Shown: positions 49,641-62,639 of the stretch, in pieces
Numbering within the stretch: the first letter of the stretch is position 1
Layout of the letters: each line of letters begins with the position of its first letter
Origin: Marisa cornuarietis
Lineage: Eukaryota > Mollusca > Gastropoda > Architaenioglossa > Ampullariidae
NCBI GenBank assembly: GCA_004794655.1
Contig: SMMW01000535.1
Span: 1,550,001 to 1,614,000 of the forward strand
DNA length: 64,000 nt
Reading direction: 5' to 3'
Made by a program: the position numbers and the translations under genes
The notes under the pieces: generated by a model
Databases searched by the model: none
What the model saw: the letters and a program-made list of their open reading frames with translations, nothing else
What the model was told of the DNA's origin: nothing

Positions 49641-52499
49641 ATTTTTCCTCAGCATGTTAGGAAAGCCAACTGCTTGGCTGTGATTTTTCTCAATAGACCT
49701 GGCCATAATGGAAGCTATGTTCCGAGACCAGAGGTTCGATATCATCGTTGTCATCATTATCGTCATCCTTGTCCGTCATAATTGTGTTCATCATCAACAG
49801 CATCAACAGCTTCATCATCATCATTACTGGTCTCGTTGTTGTTAAGCATTTTCTGATAATCGTCTGCTTTGGAATTGTGTGACTGTCGACTAGGCTGATA
49901 GGAAGAATATATATATATATATTGATGATCCTGAAGATGGTTTGTAACGGACTCACCGTTAGTCTGGGTCTGGGATATTTCTAGCAGAGATATCATCGCG
50001 GTTTGAGACAGTCGCCCACACTGCTGGCGTGAATCTCAAGATGAAATCAGCCGACACATCGTTTTCCCATAAACCCCATCCTTGGGTCGGAACTTCGCAA
50101 CTTCGTGTTCGCATGCAGTGCAGCCCTGTGTGTGCGGCAAGACTGATCAGGTAAGAGAGTTATCTTTAAAACATCTCCGTCAGTGCATTGATGGGGGTCG
50201 GGGGTAGTTCCCTGGTTTTTAGCCTAATTTTCTGCTGCGGTCTTTTCTTCCTAGGCTGATGACTCATGGGAAGGCCTGGCGGTCAGGCTGCTTTTTTCTC
50301 CCCAAGATAATTCACTTAAGCGACTTCAATGAACAAAACAGCTACAGCACAAGAGAACTGCTTTTTCCAAATACTGTGATGCACCAAGGTTTGGTTTTTG
50401 AGTAAGGTTTTACATACCACCATGTTTTTCATCAATCTCCGCTGGCTTGTATGTATCAGAGGTCTTGAAGATACAAATCTCACTTCATCAGTCTCAACTG
50501 GCAAGTCGACTATTCAGACCAGTCTTAACCAAGTCGTTGAGGCTGGCTTCTTTAAAACTTATATCTAAGACCTCACATGAAACCAAAACCCAGGCAAGAA
50601 GAGCGACATTTCACCAGTCGTGATTCATTCTCTTCTGTCTTTGACCTTTTAATTCTACAGCAAAGTCTTTAAATTTAATAAGTTGTGTAACGTCATAATA
50701 TTTCAAAGCACTTTATATAATACAATCAAGAGAGAGAGAGAGGGAGACAGAAACAGAGAATGTTATGAGAACAACTAAACAACTTTCAAAACAAGAAATG
50801 CAAACGTCCTCCTTCTGTTCCCCGACCGCCAGTCAGGATCTTATCGACCTCAATATACACAAGGAGATCGTGTCCTACCAACACGCATGCCCTTGTTCCG
50901 CGGCCGCCGATCGAATATGTAGAAAACAGCAGCGCAGGAACAGGGCACTGATCCTCCCTGAGAAGCGGAGGGGCTGAGAGGGAAGCTGCTTCAAAGAAAA
51001 GCTCCGCGGCTTCATTATTCGTGCGGACCGAGAGCGGCCAGTCCCGAATGTGCGCATGACAAATGCAGTTGCGTCTGAAGCTGCCTCCTTCCTTAACCTT
51101 CCTGCGATTGACATTTGTGATAGTGCAAGAGCCACCGTCTATTTATTCAGGTTCTAAGAAGAAAGAGTTAATGGGCAATGCCCGTGTGGGTGAGGGAGGA
51201 GGTTGCAGCATTACTTTGTTCTCTCTACCACGAGACTCCTTATGTAGTCATCACACGTGATTGATTTGTCACATTGTATCGGCTCCGACTCCTTCTGGCC
51301 ATTGGCACCAGTCTTCGTGGATAGATAGGTCTCCCCATGACAGACCATCATATAAATATCTCATATAAACACCTATACTTCTATGTATATATAATCTGCA
51401 GAAAGGATCATCATTACTATCGCCTACAAGACTAATCCCCTGGATGTATTGCTGAGTAGTACTCATCACTTTCATCCTATATGAGGAGCTGGATGCTAGC
51501 ACACACCACCGTGTTATTTATATATATATATGTAAATTTGTCTGTATATATGTGTGGATAGACGGAACCATGGCACCATCACCATACACTTAATACATGC
51601 TTGTCTTTGTCGTTATTACACTCCGAAACCAAAAGACAAAAGGAAAAAAACAAACAAAACAATAGTTTATTTTTTCAAATAAAGCGTGCTCAGTTTCTAC
51701 GCAATCACACTGTCTAGTTTGATGACACCAGTGGAATACTCTAAAATAAATAACGCCAGGGTCTTAAATATGGCAGCAATATGATAAGGTTTCAAAAAAT
51801 AAACATAAGTAAACATTTTCAACAAGTCAACATTGGATATCACAATTTTTCAAACACACTATCGGGAAAAAAACTATGGCAATTGTGTGTGTGTGTGAAT
51901 GATAAATACTTGTTTGATGAGATTAAAAACACTGAGGTAAGTTGTACAAAGTCCCACGCATTGTTTTATCTTTTATTCAGAAAGATATTTTTCTTCTTGG
52001 CAAGCACTTTAACAGTAGAAATACCTCAAAATCATGTATTCGAAACATTCAGCAGAAACAAGTCTGAATACGATGACCGGTTCACTTGGAAACATTGCAG
52101 GAAACAATGATCGTCAAAAAATAATTTAAACAAATAAATAATGAAAACGCGCTTGCTAAGTGCAAAAGGGCAGCATCGTAACAATGAAAATAGGAGTCTG
52201 GACATGTTGAAGCTGATGAAGGAAGGCCTGTGAGTGGCTATCATGATCCGTAAAGCAGGTCGTTCTCCTCCTGATGCCGAGTGCCTCTCACGACAATGCC
52301 GGAAGATATTATTTTTAACAAGTTCTTCAAATGAAGAGGTCAGGTATAACACAACGGAAATCTCCCTGTCTTACTCCTTGAACTTGCAGGACTTTATGTC
52401 TCGACAATCTCTAGAAAGTTCCGAGAACTCGATGTGATTGCCAAACGAATGTCTGGTACTAAACCGGGTGGTCAGTCATTAAACGGAAACAAACATCAA

Positions 52500-52795
52500 A
52501 GCATCTCTTTTGAGGGAAAGAACAAACAATCTCTTTCTGCATGCCACAATAAGAATCTTCTTTCAGAACGTATTTCTCTCTGAAGGACATAACAAAGCAT
52601 TATTTTCTGTTTGATACAACAAAGTTAATTCTTTCTGTTTATTCCACGCAACAAAGTTATTTCTTTGAGTATGACATAATATTCTTGCTCTGCACAGTAT
52701 AACAAAGTAGATTTATCTGTACATTATAATAAGGATCTCTTTTTGACCGATATAACAAACTTTTTATCTTTGACATCGCAAAGTATGTTTGTAGG
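52500..52795. repeat. Degenerate minisatellite, period about 27 bp
   Basis: About ten diverged units start AACAAAG or AATAAG and continue with a T/C-rich stretch such as TTATTTTCTGTTTGATAC. Unit length varies from 23 to 43 bp. Confidence 0.7.
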
Positions 52796-55700
52796 AGTAG
52801 GCCTTACCAAAGTATATTCTGAAATGTGTACAACATGCTCAAAGTCATGAACTTGATATATTCTTTAGTTTACACAGAATGTCAGAGAACTGTAGACCCA
52901 GGCACAGAAAGACTTCATTACCCATATAATTCGTTGCAACCCAGACACTCCAGTTATACAGTGGAAAAAGGATGTACTTAGTATACAGGTGATAGCAGGG
53001 ACCTGTTTGTACATAAAGCTTGAAAAAAAAATAAAAATAACCAACCATCTGTACCGTGAAAAAATTAGCCACAAAAATAACAATATAACAGCAAGGAGAT
53101 GAGGCCCACTATTCAATGACATTACAGATTGCAGAACATTTAATGGAAAAGTCGATTCGCGTATACTGAAATGATGCACGTGGCGGCAAATTTCACTGCC
53201 TGACAGGAATTCCTTGTAATGTCCATGAAGGCATAGCACAGTGGCTAGATATACACTCCATTTTATGACAGCCCTCGCTGTTTCCAACTCTCAAAACAGA
53301 AAGATTAATTCTACTCGCGCACCCGTCTGTGTGTGAAAAAGAGAATGCGTTGGAGAGAGAGAAGAGTGTTTATATAAGGGTTCTTTAATTATCATCATTA
53401 TTTCACTCTTATACTTGTATCTATTTCAGTCGTACGCATGTAAATGTGTTAATGGTGGGGCGTAATCAAGAACAAGCATCTTAGGAATCAAACAGGTGTA
53501 AAAAGTTAGTCACTGCAGTAGTACTGCCGCTAAAAGGCTGGGTCTCAGGAAGAAAGAAAACTTTTGCTTTCATCACTACTACCCCTCTTTAAAAAATCTG
53601 TAGGTCAGGACAGCTTTCTCTCCTAATTTCTTCACGCTCTTTTTTCCTCAACAAACTACAAATCAGAACTTTCTTGACTTACTGTGCACATACCCTTTTG
53701 TGCTTTTTCATAGAGTTGTGTTTAATCTTAGAGACTGTTTTTTTTAATGTCACTGGAAGATTGGTTTGTGTCTTGCAACATGCTGAAGATTTTCACGAGG
53801 TTAAAAGAGGATGCATTCAGCGAGCATCTATTTGCTTCAGTTCAATTCTCGTGGCAGTTAATTCTAGGAGAGGTTTCTGTAGTTTGCGGGCTTCACATCA
53901 GCAAAAGTTTCAATGACGAGCTTTGTGTATATGAAAGTCTTCAGGGTAGGGGAGGTGTTCCATGAAAGCAGTAAGAAGAACAGAGATTGACGGACACAAT
54001 ATACAAAAGGCAATGCATGCAATGTAAAACTAGACCAAACACACAGCTCTGATCATTCGAGATTCTCCTTTCTCTCTCTCTCTCTATGTGGTTATAGTGT
54101 TATTTTCCTGTTTAACAAATTGTTTCCTTCTTGAGGGAGAAGGCTGGCTTTAACAAAACACACTGCTTTAGCTATCATCCATGTTAATAAAAAAATTGTC
54201 ATTCTTCCTTTCTCTTCTGTCATTGATTTTTGTTTTACATCTTCTTTCTGATTGCCGTTCTTTGTCTGTCAATTGTGTCCCTATGTCTAGCTCCATGCCT
54301 GTGCTCGAGTGGTACAGCATTTTCTTTTGTCTGCCTTCATTTCAGATTCACAGAATGTGCTTGTGATGAACTGTCGTGCAGCCGGACGCAGCATAAAACG
54401 TGAGTTATGTACTGAAATATTTAACAATTACGAAGTCAGGTATCCGATACACCTGGTTGCTTCATCATATGTTCTGAGAGGTAAACATCCTGCTGTGAGC
54501 ACTTGAATTGTGTTCGAGTCGTAAGGTACTCAGAACTGCCATGTGAAATCACATTATGATTGAGCATTTCTTCTTTTTAGTACAGTAGTACGAGAAGTTT
54601 GAAAACTTTGTTGTACCGACAAACATCACATGTATAAATGGTTTCAGATGAAGCGCACGCAAGCTTTGCATGACAAGATGCAGTCTGCATGCAGCAGATG
54701 AAAGTTATTCTTCTGCTTCAACAAACAACAACAACAACAAAAATCCCACAGAAACTTAGCGACCTTAACATATTATTTTAAACTTGACCGAACCAGTTTT
54801 CCCAGCCTCCCAAACCACAACTTTGTGATTCTTTTTCCACTTGATCCGACTCCATCAGAGTTAGAACTACTCATCCGTTGAGTTAAACTGCGCGCGACAA
54901 CAAATAATGATGACGTAGAAGACACAAAGTCGCTCTCAGTCATTAAGAGATGGGTTTCGTCTGTTCCAGTCAATAAAGGCGATGGAGGGTTGAAAATAAA
55001 TAATTAAATTCAAATAATTGATTTAAAATTAATCTAAACGCCTCGAGTTTTCGTGTTCTGCAAGAATGTTCACTCTGTTTTTCCACCAGATATCATTCGT
55101 AGTTTTTTTTCGGTCATTAAAATTCTGGTGGTACAGTTGACACTCGGAATGTGATCTCTTTGTTTGGAGCACTGGTTGGTTGCCTCTGTCAAATTTGTAA
55201 TGGAGTTATCCTGTTGTAGAGCAGTCGATACTGGCTTGGATACTGGCTTTCATTTAAGCGATAGTAAACAAAGATTAAAGCCATCGTCCTTAATTACCGG
55301 AGTTGTAGGAGATACAGGAAACCCCCTGTCACTTTTCTTTCGTCTATTATTAAGAGCCTGTGTTGTCATCCATTATAACATCTCATGTATGAGAATCTCG
55401 TTTGTCTGGCCTCCTTTCCTGCCTTCCCCTGCCGTTTTTTTGTTCTCCTGTGTCGGAGAAACCAAAACTGGCGTATCCGCCCCCACCTACCGGGGCTTGT
55501 GCAATGTTCCGGCTGTAATCTTCTTAAACCTAAAATCTAGGAAGTCCGCGAAGCTCGCCTTCACTCTAATCAAAGATGAAGCATACCACACCCTCCGCTT
55601 CCTTCACCTCCAAGAAATCCCAGCAGGTCGATCTCGCAAACTCTCCCACACTTTTTTTTTTAGACCTTTCCCTTCCCCCCCCCCCTTGCACTCCTTCCCA

Positions 55701-55884
55701 GTCCACCCGCTTGCCGACTTGATGCCCGTAAGAGGGTTTTTGCTGCTTGAAACTTCTCTTTGCACGAGCTCGTTGTGTCAATATTTCCTCTCATCTGAGC
55801 CACGCAGTGTTGAGCACTGCTTTGATGTTTTGCGAAACTGTCCATGCTGTCCTCGAATTTCGATGATACGACCTGCAACAAGTT

Positions 55885-56034
55885 GAGCATGTGTAAAATG
55901 TAGATCCACCAGCCCGACGAGCCTGTGTGGAATTTCGATATGCAAGTCCGTTGAACCCGTGTAAAATTTAAATCTACGAGCTCACTGAACCTGTGTACAA
56001 TGTAGATTGATAAGCCCGTTGAGCCTGCATAGAA
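55885..56034. repeat. 34-bp minisatellite, 4.4 units
   Basis: Four units of exactly 34 bp (from 55885, 55919, 55953 and 55987) plus 14 bp of a fifth. Each starts GAGCCTGTGT or a close variant and ends CCCGTT-like. Confidence 0.92.
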
Positions 56035-58862
56035 ACTAGAAAGTAAATGTTATTTAATTTAGTGGCAACATGCTACCTTGTGGCTAGCTGTTTACCATAT
56101 TGTGCCAACATTGTTGATACTCTGTCTTCTGAAGCAGAAACAGCGCCATTTAAATAATAAAAACTACCTCGCGGTGGGACCATAAAAATCAAACTTTTTT
56201 CTCTGTTGGCTAATATAAAAGAGGACTGAAAACGGTGTTCAGTATATATTGTTGCTGTCTTGTTTTGTATGAAGGTATATTCTAGAATTCTTCTATACTT
56301 TTTCCAGCAAGTAATTTTAGGACGTTGGAGTCTTAAAGATCTTCAGTCCCGTGTCCTGTCCTGTGCTACTGGTACCTCAACTGACCTGTAAAAGTCGTAT
56401 GTGCAAAATGACACTTGACGAGACGGGGGAGGAGAACCAACAATGTCCTCTTTACGAAATACACAATATGATTCACATTCGCATTTAACGCTCAACAATA
56501 GCAACGCAACACTCAAGATAGTCACCAATGTTAAAACATCAAGTATATAAACAAAAATAAATCCCAAACTACCCCTTAGTGACCTAGTCTTTCGGTGTTC
56601 GTGGTTCAGAAGGTTCTTTTGGCTACAAAAACGTACACAAGATACTCGAGACACTTCCTTCAAATTGGTTTACATATTCTCAGGTCAGTTTAGCCGTTCT
56701 GCATTAATCTGAATTTCTTGATTGGTTTAAAAACTGATAACTGAAATTCAGCTGTGAAAATCTGGCTGGCAGTCGAAGAACATGGTCATCAGGCTGCAAT
56801 GACCAAGGCAAGGAAGATTATGTGGATGCCTCAGAAATGAAACGGCTTATGTTGTTCTTCAAATAAATCACCTTTTAAAAATGTATTGTTTCCTTTGTAC
56901 TCCTCCAACTACCTTGCCCTCAGTCAACATTTGCTGTAGCCTCATGCAAATGGGGTGACTTCAAACCACACCCTGCACCGCCACTGACATTTCGTAATGT
57001 TGAGCTCGTGAACAACACATCAAGAAAGTGACAGTCTGCTTGCAGGTAGAAACTCTGTCTTGCCTATTTAAGGTTACTAGGCGAGCTAATGATTCATCAT
57101 CATTTCACCTCTTCTTCTGAGGCCATGTTTCTAGTCTGGTTTATTTTCGTTTGACGTTCGCGGAAAATCAGCAAAGCATCGCACATTATCCAATAACTTA
57201 TATATCATTTTCACTGGTTCTGCATTTGCATTTTTTTCTTTCGAATTTCTGGCTACATTATTTTCATTTTTTACGTGTGGCTAAATAAACAAAAACTAAA
57301 GGTGAAGTCAGCCTGTTAATTCCATGAAGAAGTTAGTCCTATAAACGTCTAAATTCGTCTGCTATCTTCAACAAGATTATGATTTGGAGTACTTAGGTCA
57401 TAAAGTCCAATACAAATGACAGTCTTGACATCAACACTACAGAAATCAATGAGCAGATGGAACCCTGCATCAAGTCAGCATATCAGGTCCTGTGTTCTGC
57501 AGTTTCTGTACATACCATTTCTACATTTTACTCTTTATAGGATTCCTTTTGTACTTGAATCTCATTCGCACGAGAATCGTTCGCTTATCCCTGAATGACT
57601 GAGGACAGCTTTAACCTCAAATAAATTCCAGTGAATACAACAAGGGTTGTATGCGAAGAGCGGGAGACTGGAGTGGTGGTTGTTGGTGGGGGGGGATGAT
57701 TGTCTAAAGTCATGCAGGTTGTGTGAGATAAACAACGAATATATCAGTAGTTAGCATTAAATGCAGGAGAAACATCATGTCGCCTAGCGTGACAATCGCA
57801 TGATTTGCAGCTGAGAGGGGACATTAAAATGAATAAGGAAACGATAATAGTAATAGTCATCAGCTGTAAGTTTTATCCACGAGAATAAATTCATGAGCAA
57901 AGCTAGTCTTCGCACAAAAAAAGTTTAAGTGTTTTACTTCTGTCGGACATTTTCCAAAACTAGATTTTTACTAAAGCAGCCTGTCCATTTTGCTAATTTT
58001 TCATTTGCTATATTCTCTTGGTGAATTTTTACTTTTGAAACTTTACCAGTTAAGAAATGGTCCACGAGAAACAAGGATTAAGATGCGTTGTAATTTGTGG
58101 TTGGCTTCTGTCAGAACATTCTACTCCTAAATATTGAGTGTGTGAGTAGTCTGACTCAGAGAGAGAGGAGCCATTCGCTGATGTTGAAAATGCTTTGCTC
58201 CCTATGGGTGAATTTGTGCCCTTTTACGTTATTAAACTCAACAGCTGCTTGCCGTTGTCAAGGCGACGCAGTGCCTACGCTAGTCTCAACTATGGCGTGT
58301 CTGGAGTCAGGGGTCCCATCAGGGGCGGGGGAAACCAGAGTTTTCCCGTTATATAGTTGACAAGTTGCCCCGAGGGCCCCCTCTGCTTAGCGAGAGAAAG
58401 CTGTCCAGCTAGTATTAGGAGCAGGTAATTAGCGGAGGGTATCGCAAGGGGAGAAATATATAGATTAGCATTTAACTTTCATTTTGTTGTCACAGTTATT
58501 GACCTACCTTCGGACTAGCGTTTTCACCTGACTGAAAGTCTGTCGGAGTGTCAACACGAGTGCACACCATGGAGCACCTTAATAATTTTGCGAACTAAAA
58601 AATATTATTATTAATACAATAGCTTTTTAAATATTAATTAAATTAATTGAAATTAAATGAAATGTAACTAAGATTTGATTATACAAGGGGAGTGACATTC
58701 TTCGCTCTTATTGCCTTCTGGCCGAGGTCAAAGGTCTGCCACTAAAAAAAAGCAGACCTTTGAAAAACACAAAGTGAAAACATTCAAAGACATGCACACA
58801 AAGAAAAGGAAGTTAAAGGAAAAGGCAATCACAAGTGTTGTGGCGCGTTCAGAAGCCAATTG
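56035..58862. other. No recognisable gene
   Basis: AT-rich sequence with short open frames only; no repeat structure was clear by eye. Confidence 0.55.
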
Positions 58863-59155
58863 AAGGACAGTCTGAGGAGATTGAAACAAGAGGATGTTGC
58901 AAAGGACAATTTCATTAGACCAATCAGAATGAACCATACAAGAAGAGTTGGAAGGGAATGAAGCAGGACGCGCCATACCGAAGGACGATTTGACTAAACA
59001 GATTAGACAGATTTGATTAGACTAAACAGAATAAACCACACAGAAGGACAATTTGATTAGATGAGCCATACGAAAGAACAATTTGAACAGACTGAAGAAA
59101 GATGAGCTACAAAAAGGGCGATTGGAATAGACTGAAAAAGGATGAGCCGCAGAAA
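58863..59155. repeat. 40-bp minisatellite, about seven units
   Basis: Units begin AGGACAATTTGATTAGAC and end GATGAGCCATACAGA-like. Most are 39-40 bp; one is longer from a local duplication and one shorter. Confidence 0.85.
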
Positions 59156-59384
59156 TAAACAAAGAAAACAAATTAACAAACACATAGACATTTACATATA
59201 CCATGCATGCATTTTTGTCGAGATCTTTGTCGGAGACGGTTGTTCATTCTATGAAACAAACTATCGTGTTCATGTAAACACATGGGAACAAGTGTAGCTG
59301 GGGAAAAGGTCTGTGTGCAAGGAGATCTGTGTGTTGGAAGGAGGTACGTGTGTGGGTGTGTGTGGGCGTTGGGATCATTCTATG

Positions 59385-59390
59385 TTTATT
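59385..59390 (-). other. Candidate poly(A) signal for the GPCR
   Basis: An AATAAA on the - strand lies about 460 bp after the receptor stop codon. It is the first canonical hexamer noticed downstream; no other support. Confidence 0.3.
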
Positions 59391-59849
59391 TCAGGCGGCT
59401 ACATCGGAGAACGGACAAAAGAAAAAGATGAAGACATGGAGAAAGGATCGATAAGAAGAGTGAGAAAGGGAGAAGAAGGTCGTCTAAAGGAGGTGGGAGA
59501 GGGGTGGGACAAAAACAAAAGAAAATCGCACTTCGTCTCTCAGTATAAATGCACGGATGCCATAAACATTGATAATGTCTACGACCAATGTTTTTAATTG
59601 TATAAATATTCTCAGGTGCTCAGTCAACACCACAGACTTTTACTTTTAAAAAAGTCGAACATCCGGGGATCACTTACGCACTCGAAGAAGCCAGCTCCTT
59701 AATCCTGGAACGTGATAGTGTGAATGGCCACGCCATTGAAACGTCGCTGCAAAAATCAATCCTCGGCGTTACGGCCATTGTTAACCATACAGTTCTTTCC
59801 CCCCAACAACCCTTTATCCCACTTCCCCACCCCAACACCACTTGCTCCT

Positions 59850-60983
59850 TTAAGTCTTCGTGCAAGAGCCGCTGTGGAGGTGATTTCTGTCGACGTGGTG
59901 GTGGTGGTGGTGTTGATGGGGCAGGTGGTTGTTGTGACGGTGGCAGTTCATGGCGGTCTGTTTCATGCCTTCGTGTTTGGTCGACTTCCGAAAAAAGGGA
60001 AAGGCGACGCTGGGGCAGCAGGCTCGTACATGCGCAATGTACACCTTCCGGAAGTCCCGCATCAGCAGGGGGTAGATAATGGGGTTAACGAGGGAATTGC
60101 AGTAGCCCAGCCACACGAAGGCGCCGAAAATCTTAGACGGCACGCAGCGACACTGCGCGTCGATGACGTTCGTGACGAGGAACGGCGTCCATGTGACCAC
60201 GTAAGCGCCGACGATAACGCCGAGGGTGACGGTGGCCTTGCGGGTGAAGGGTTCCCGGATGCTGGAGTTGGTCAACTCCTGGCCCAGCAGCACTCGGGAG
60301 GGAGCAATGAGAGAACGCACGAAAAGGGCCTGACGCTTGGCCTCCGCCGATACGCGACAGTAGAGGATGAAAGCGATGATTATGGGCAGGAGGATGGTGA
60401 CAAAGGAGGCGGACAGCGCGTAGGGAAGGCTGACGCGCAGCACGCACTGCGGAACCTGACCGTTGGCCGTCAGGTTATGCAGGGTATTGTGGTCCGGGTT
60501 ATGCCAGCCGTTGGTGATAGGGACGAAGGAGGAGGCCACGGCGATGGACCAGGCCAGCAGCAGCAGCAGGCCGGCGCGCCTCGTGGTCATGAGGGCGTTG
60601 TAGCGAAGCGGCGTCATGATGGACAGGTAGCGGTCGAAACTGATGAGGCAGACGTTGAGCACGGAAGCTGAACACAACATGACGTCGAAGGAGGCCCACA
60701 CAGGACAGAAGGTGGCGCCCAGAACCCAGCGCTGACACACCTCGCTGAGAGTGGCCGGTACCATCACCACCGTACCCACTAGCAGGTCGGCCAGGGACAG
60801 CGACACGATGAAGAGGTTGCTGACCGTCCGCAGCTTCTTGTCGCTGGCCACCGCCGCGAACACCAGCAGGTTGCCGGCCAGCGTCACCAGGGTCAGCAGC
60901 CCTAAGGTCACGGCCGTGGCCACAGAGGCCGCCGTCATGTCATCCCGCCCTGGATCGATGGGCACCAGTGGTGCCTTGGTCAT
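59850..60983 (-). CDS. 5-HT6-like serotonin/biogenic amine GPCR, single exon
   Basis: The frame encodes 377 residues with seven membrane helices and all class A marks. These are GN38 (1.50), D66 in SLADLL (2.50), C93 and C180 for the extracellular disulfide, D100 (3.32, amine-binding Asp), D117-R118-Y119, W145, W265-x-P267 in helix 6 and NPIIY at 300-304. FDVMLCSASVLNVCLISFDR, the helix 4 end SSFVPITNGWH and WLGYCNSLVNPIIYPLLMRD resemble the vertebrate 5-HT6 receptor class more than other amine receptors. That class couples to Gs and raises cAMP at the plasma membrane. One sequon (NLT, 170-172) lies in extracellular loop 2. The tail is His-rich (from about 348, with a run of six His). I chose the ATG at 60983; the open frame extends to a GTG at 61070 but a TGA precedes that at 61074-61076. 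No intron is needed. Confidence 0.9.
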   Translation of the reverse strand: MTKAPLVPIDPGRDDMTAASVATAVTLGLLTLVTLAGNLLVFAAVASDKKLRTVSNLFIVSLSLADLLVGTVVMVPATLSEVCQRWVLGATFCPVWASFDVMLCSASVLNVCLISFDRYLSIMTPLRYNALMTTRRAGLLLLLAWSIAVASSFVPITNGWHNPDHNTLHNLTANGQVPQCVLRVSLPYALSASFVTILLPIIIAFILYCRVSAEAKRQALFVRSLIAPSRVLLGQELTNSSIREPFTRKATVTLGVIVGAYVVTWTPFLVTNVIDAQCRCVPSKIFGAFVWLGYCNSLVNPIIYPLLMRDFRKVYIAHVRACCPSVAFPFFRKSTKHEGMKQTAMNCHRHNNHLPHQHHHHHHVDRNHLHSGSCTKT

Positions 60984-61076
60984 GGTTGACTGCACATGGC
61001 TACCCCCCACTCCCGCGGGTGGCTCCACGCGCAAGGTGAGCAGCGTTGGCAGTCTTTCTGGCGTCGGCACCGGTCA

Positions 61077-62639
61077 GCTCTGGTCGACTGTCTCACTTAC
61101 GAAAATGTTCATTAGTAGACCATCTTCAACCAACATCACTGGCCGGCCTTGGTGTTGGCAGTTCTGCGAAGGAGCGTTTGTGAGGTTTGAAGGCCAGGCA
61201 CAAGATCTTTTCTTGGAGAAGAGAATCCAAAATTCAACCTGCCTTACGGTGTCTTCACTGCAAGATTACAAAATTCTGCCCCGCGCTGCATGAATTATAA
61301 CAATTTTGTGAATTCCAAGAGGAAATCTGACACTTTTCAAAACAAAGCTTTGCTTTGCCGCTGTAACTTCTATTTAATCTTCATATAACGAGTGTTTTTG
61401 TGAAGTTGTATTTTCAGCTTTTTCTCACCTGAACAAACCCTACATTCATCCGAGCTTTTGACTGAATTCGTTGAGCTACCTCCAGCCAAGATTGTAGTAC
61501 TTAGAGAAAGAGTATAGTCAGACTATTTTCCTTTTCGAGTGTAAGAAAGTTCGAATGTCACTTTCACTCAATATCTTCAAAATATGAATTCCGAATTACT
61601 GTTGTTCCTTGTCGCTTTGCATTTTCCGTATGTCTGATACGCCATCTCCCATGGTTTCAAACATCAAAGACAATGTATGAAAATACAAGCATCGCTATCT
61701 TGAGGGTATAATCATCTCGGGTTTATTCCGTCCGTAAGGTCGGTGCAGGGATGCTCAAGAGATTGTGTGTCATCAGCCTTCACCACGGACATCAAACAGG
61801 CAACCGCCTTTTAGCTCATATCCTCTCGCTCATAACAGAAAAATCTGTACTGGAAAGATTCGAACTCGATGACCAGGAAGATTTTAGTGTTTCAAGGCCT
61901 TTGGTTTTGAAAGCCTTTCCGGCGGTTTTACCTTTGACCTCGCGAGAGCTGTCCAGATGCACTCAGTTGGAAACACGTCAGTGTATCTACTTCTTATCCT
62001 GATGCTGGGAGCAGACGACCGATGTAATTTACGGACGAAACAGCTTATTCGCCCATTCTGACAAAACGAAGACCTGAAAAAAACCGAAAAAAAAGAAACA
62101 TTATTTTAATATTTTTTTTCTTTTTAATTCAGCCTGGTCTAAAAAATCTTTTTTAAAAAAATCTGCTGATAAAGATGCTTTTAAATGCCTTAAATTTGCT
62201 ATGACACTCAATGGATTCTGTTGTTTTCTGTAAATATCGTTTATTGGTAAGTGAAAAAGAATTACCTACGGCCTTCTCACGTCTTGACGCAGTTGATGGT
62301 TGCATATTCCACCCATTTGCTTTGTTTGCAAAGTTTATTTTCATTAAAGGTTTTCAGGTTGTGTGTGGGATCGAAGTGTTCCGAACGAATGTCAGAGAGG
62401 CAAGTAACAATTCAGAATTGTCTTTATTGTCAACAAGGCATCTTTGCCGACTCCCTTCCCATTGGCTCTCGCTCTTTTCCTTTCTGTTGCGATTTTACTG
62501 TATATACATGTTGCTTCCATTGTTCTCTTTTATTTGTTCGCTATACTCTTTTCTTTCATCCTCTTGGTCTCCTACAGTATTAGTGCTACTTGAAAATGTA
62601 AGTAGAAGGTTAGAAAACTAATTGATGTTGCCAATACCA
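61077..62639. other. Upstream flank of the GPCR; no recognisable gene
   Basis: Any promoter or untranslated first exon of the - strand receptor would lie here. No core promoter element or protein-like frame is convincing. Confidence 0.5.

Larger units (their letters stand above)
43041..55884. other. Gene-poor region with repeats
   Basis: Besides the listed SINE-like copies, microsatellites, the 94-bp duplication and the 27-bp minisatellite, nothing protein-like is recognisable. The longest frame (55164-55886, no ATG at its start) looks like chance. Confidence 0.55.

Noticed and set aside
52865..53287. 140-codon frame on the - strand with hydrophobic stretches
   Set aside because: The hydrophobic parts come from AT-rich codons; no motif, no splice support and no paralogue were seen.
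55164..55886. 240-codon open frame on the + strand
   Set aside because: It starts at TTG rather than ATG, has runs encoded by homopolymer T and C tracts, no recognisable domain and no splice-site or paralogue support. It is more likely chance in pyrimidine-rich DNA.
59724..60671. 315-codon frame on the + strand over the GPCR
   Set aside because: It is the antisense shadow of the receptor, whose motifs are unambiguous on the - strand; GC-rich codons there keep the opposite strand open.
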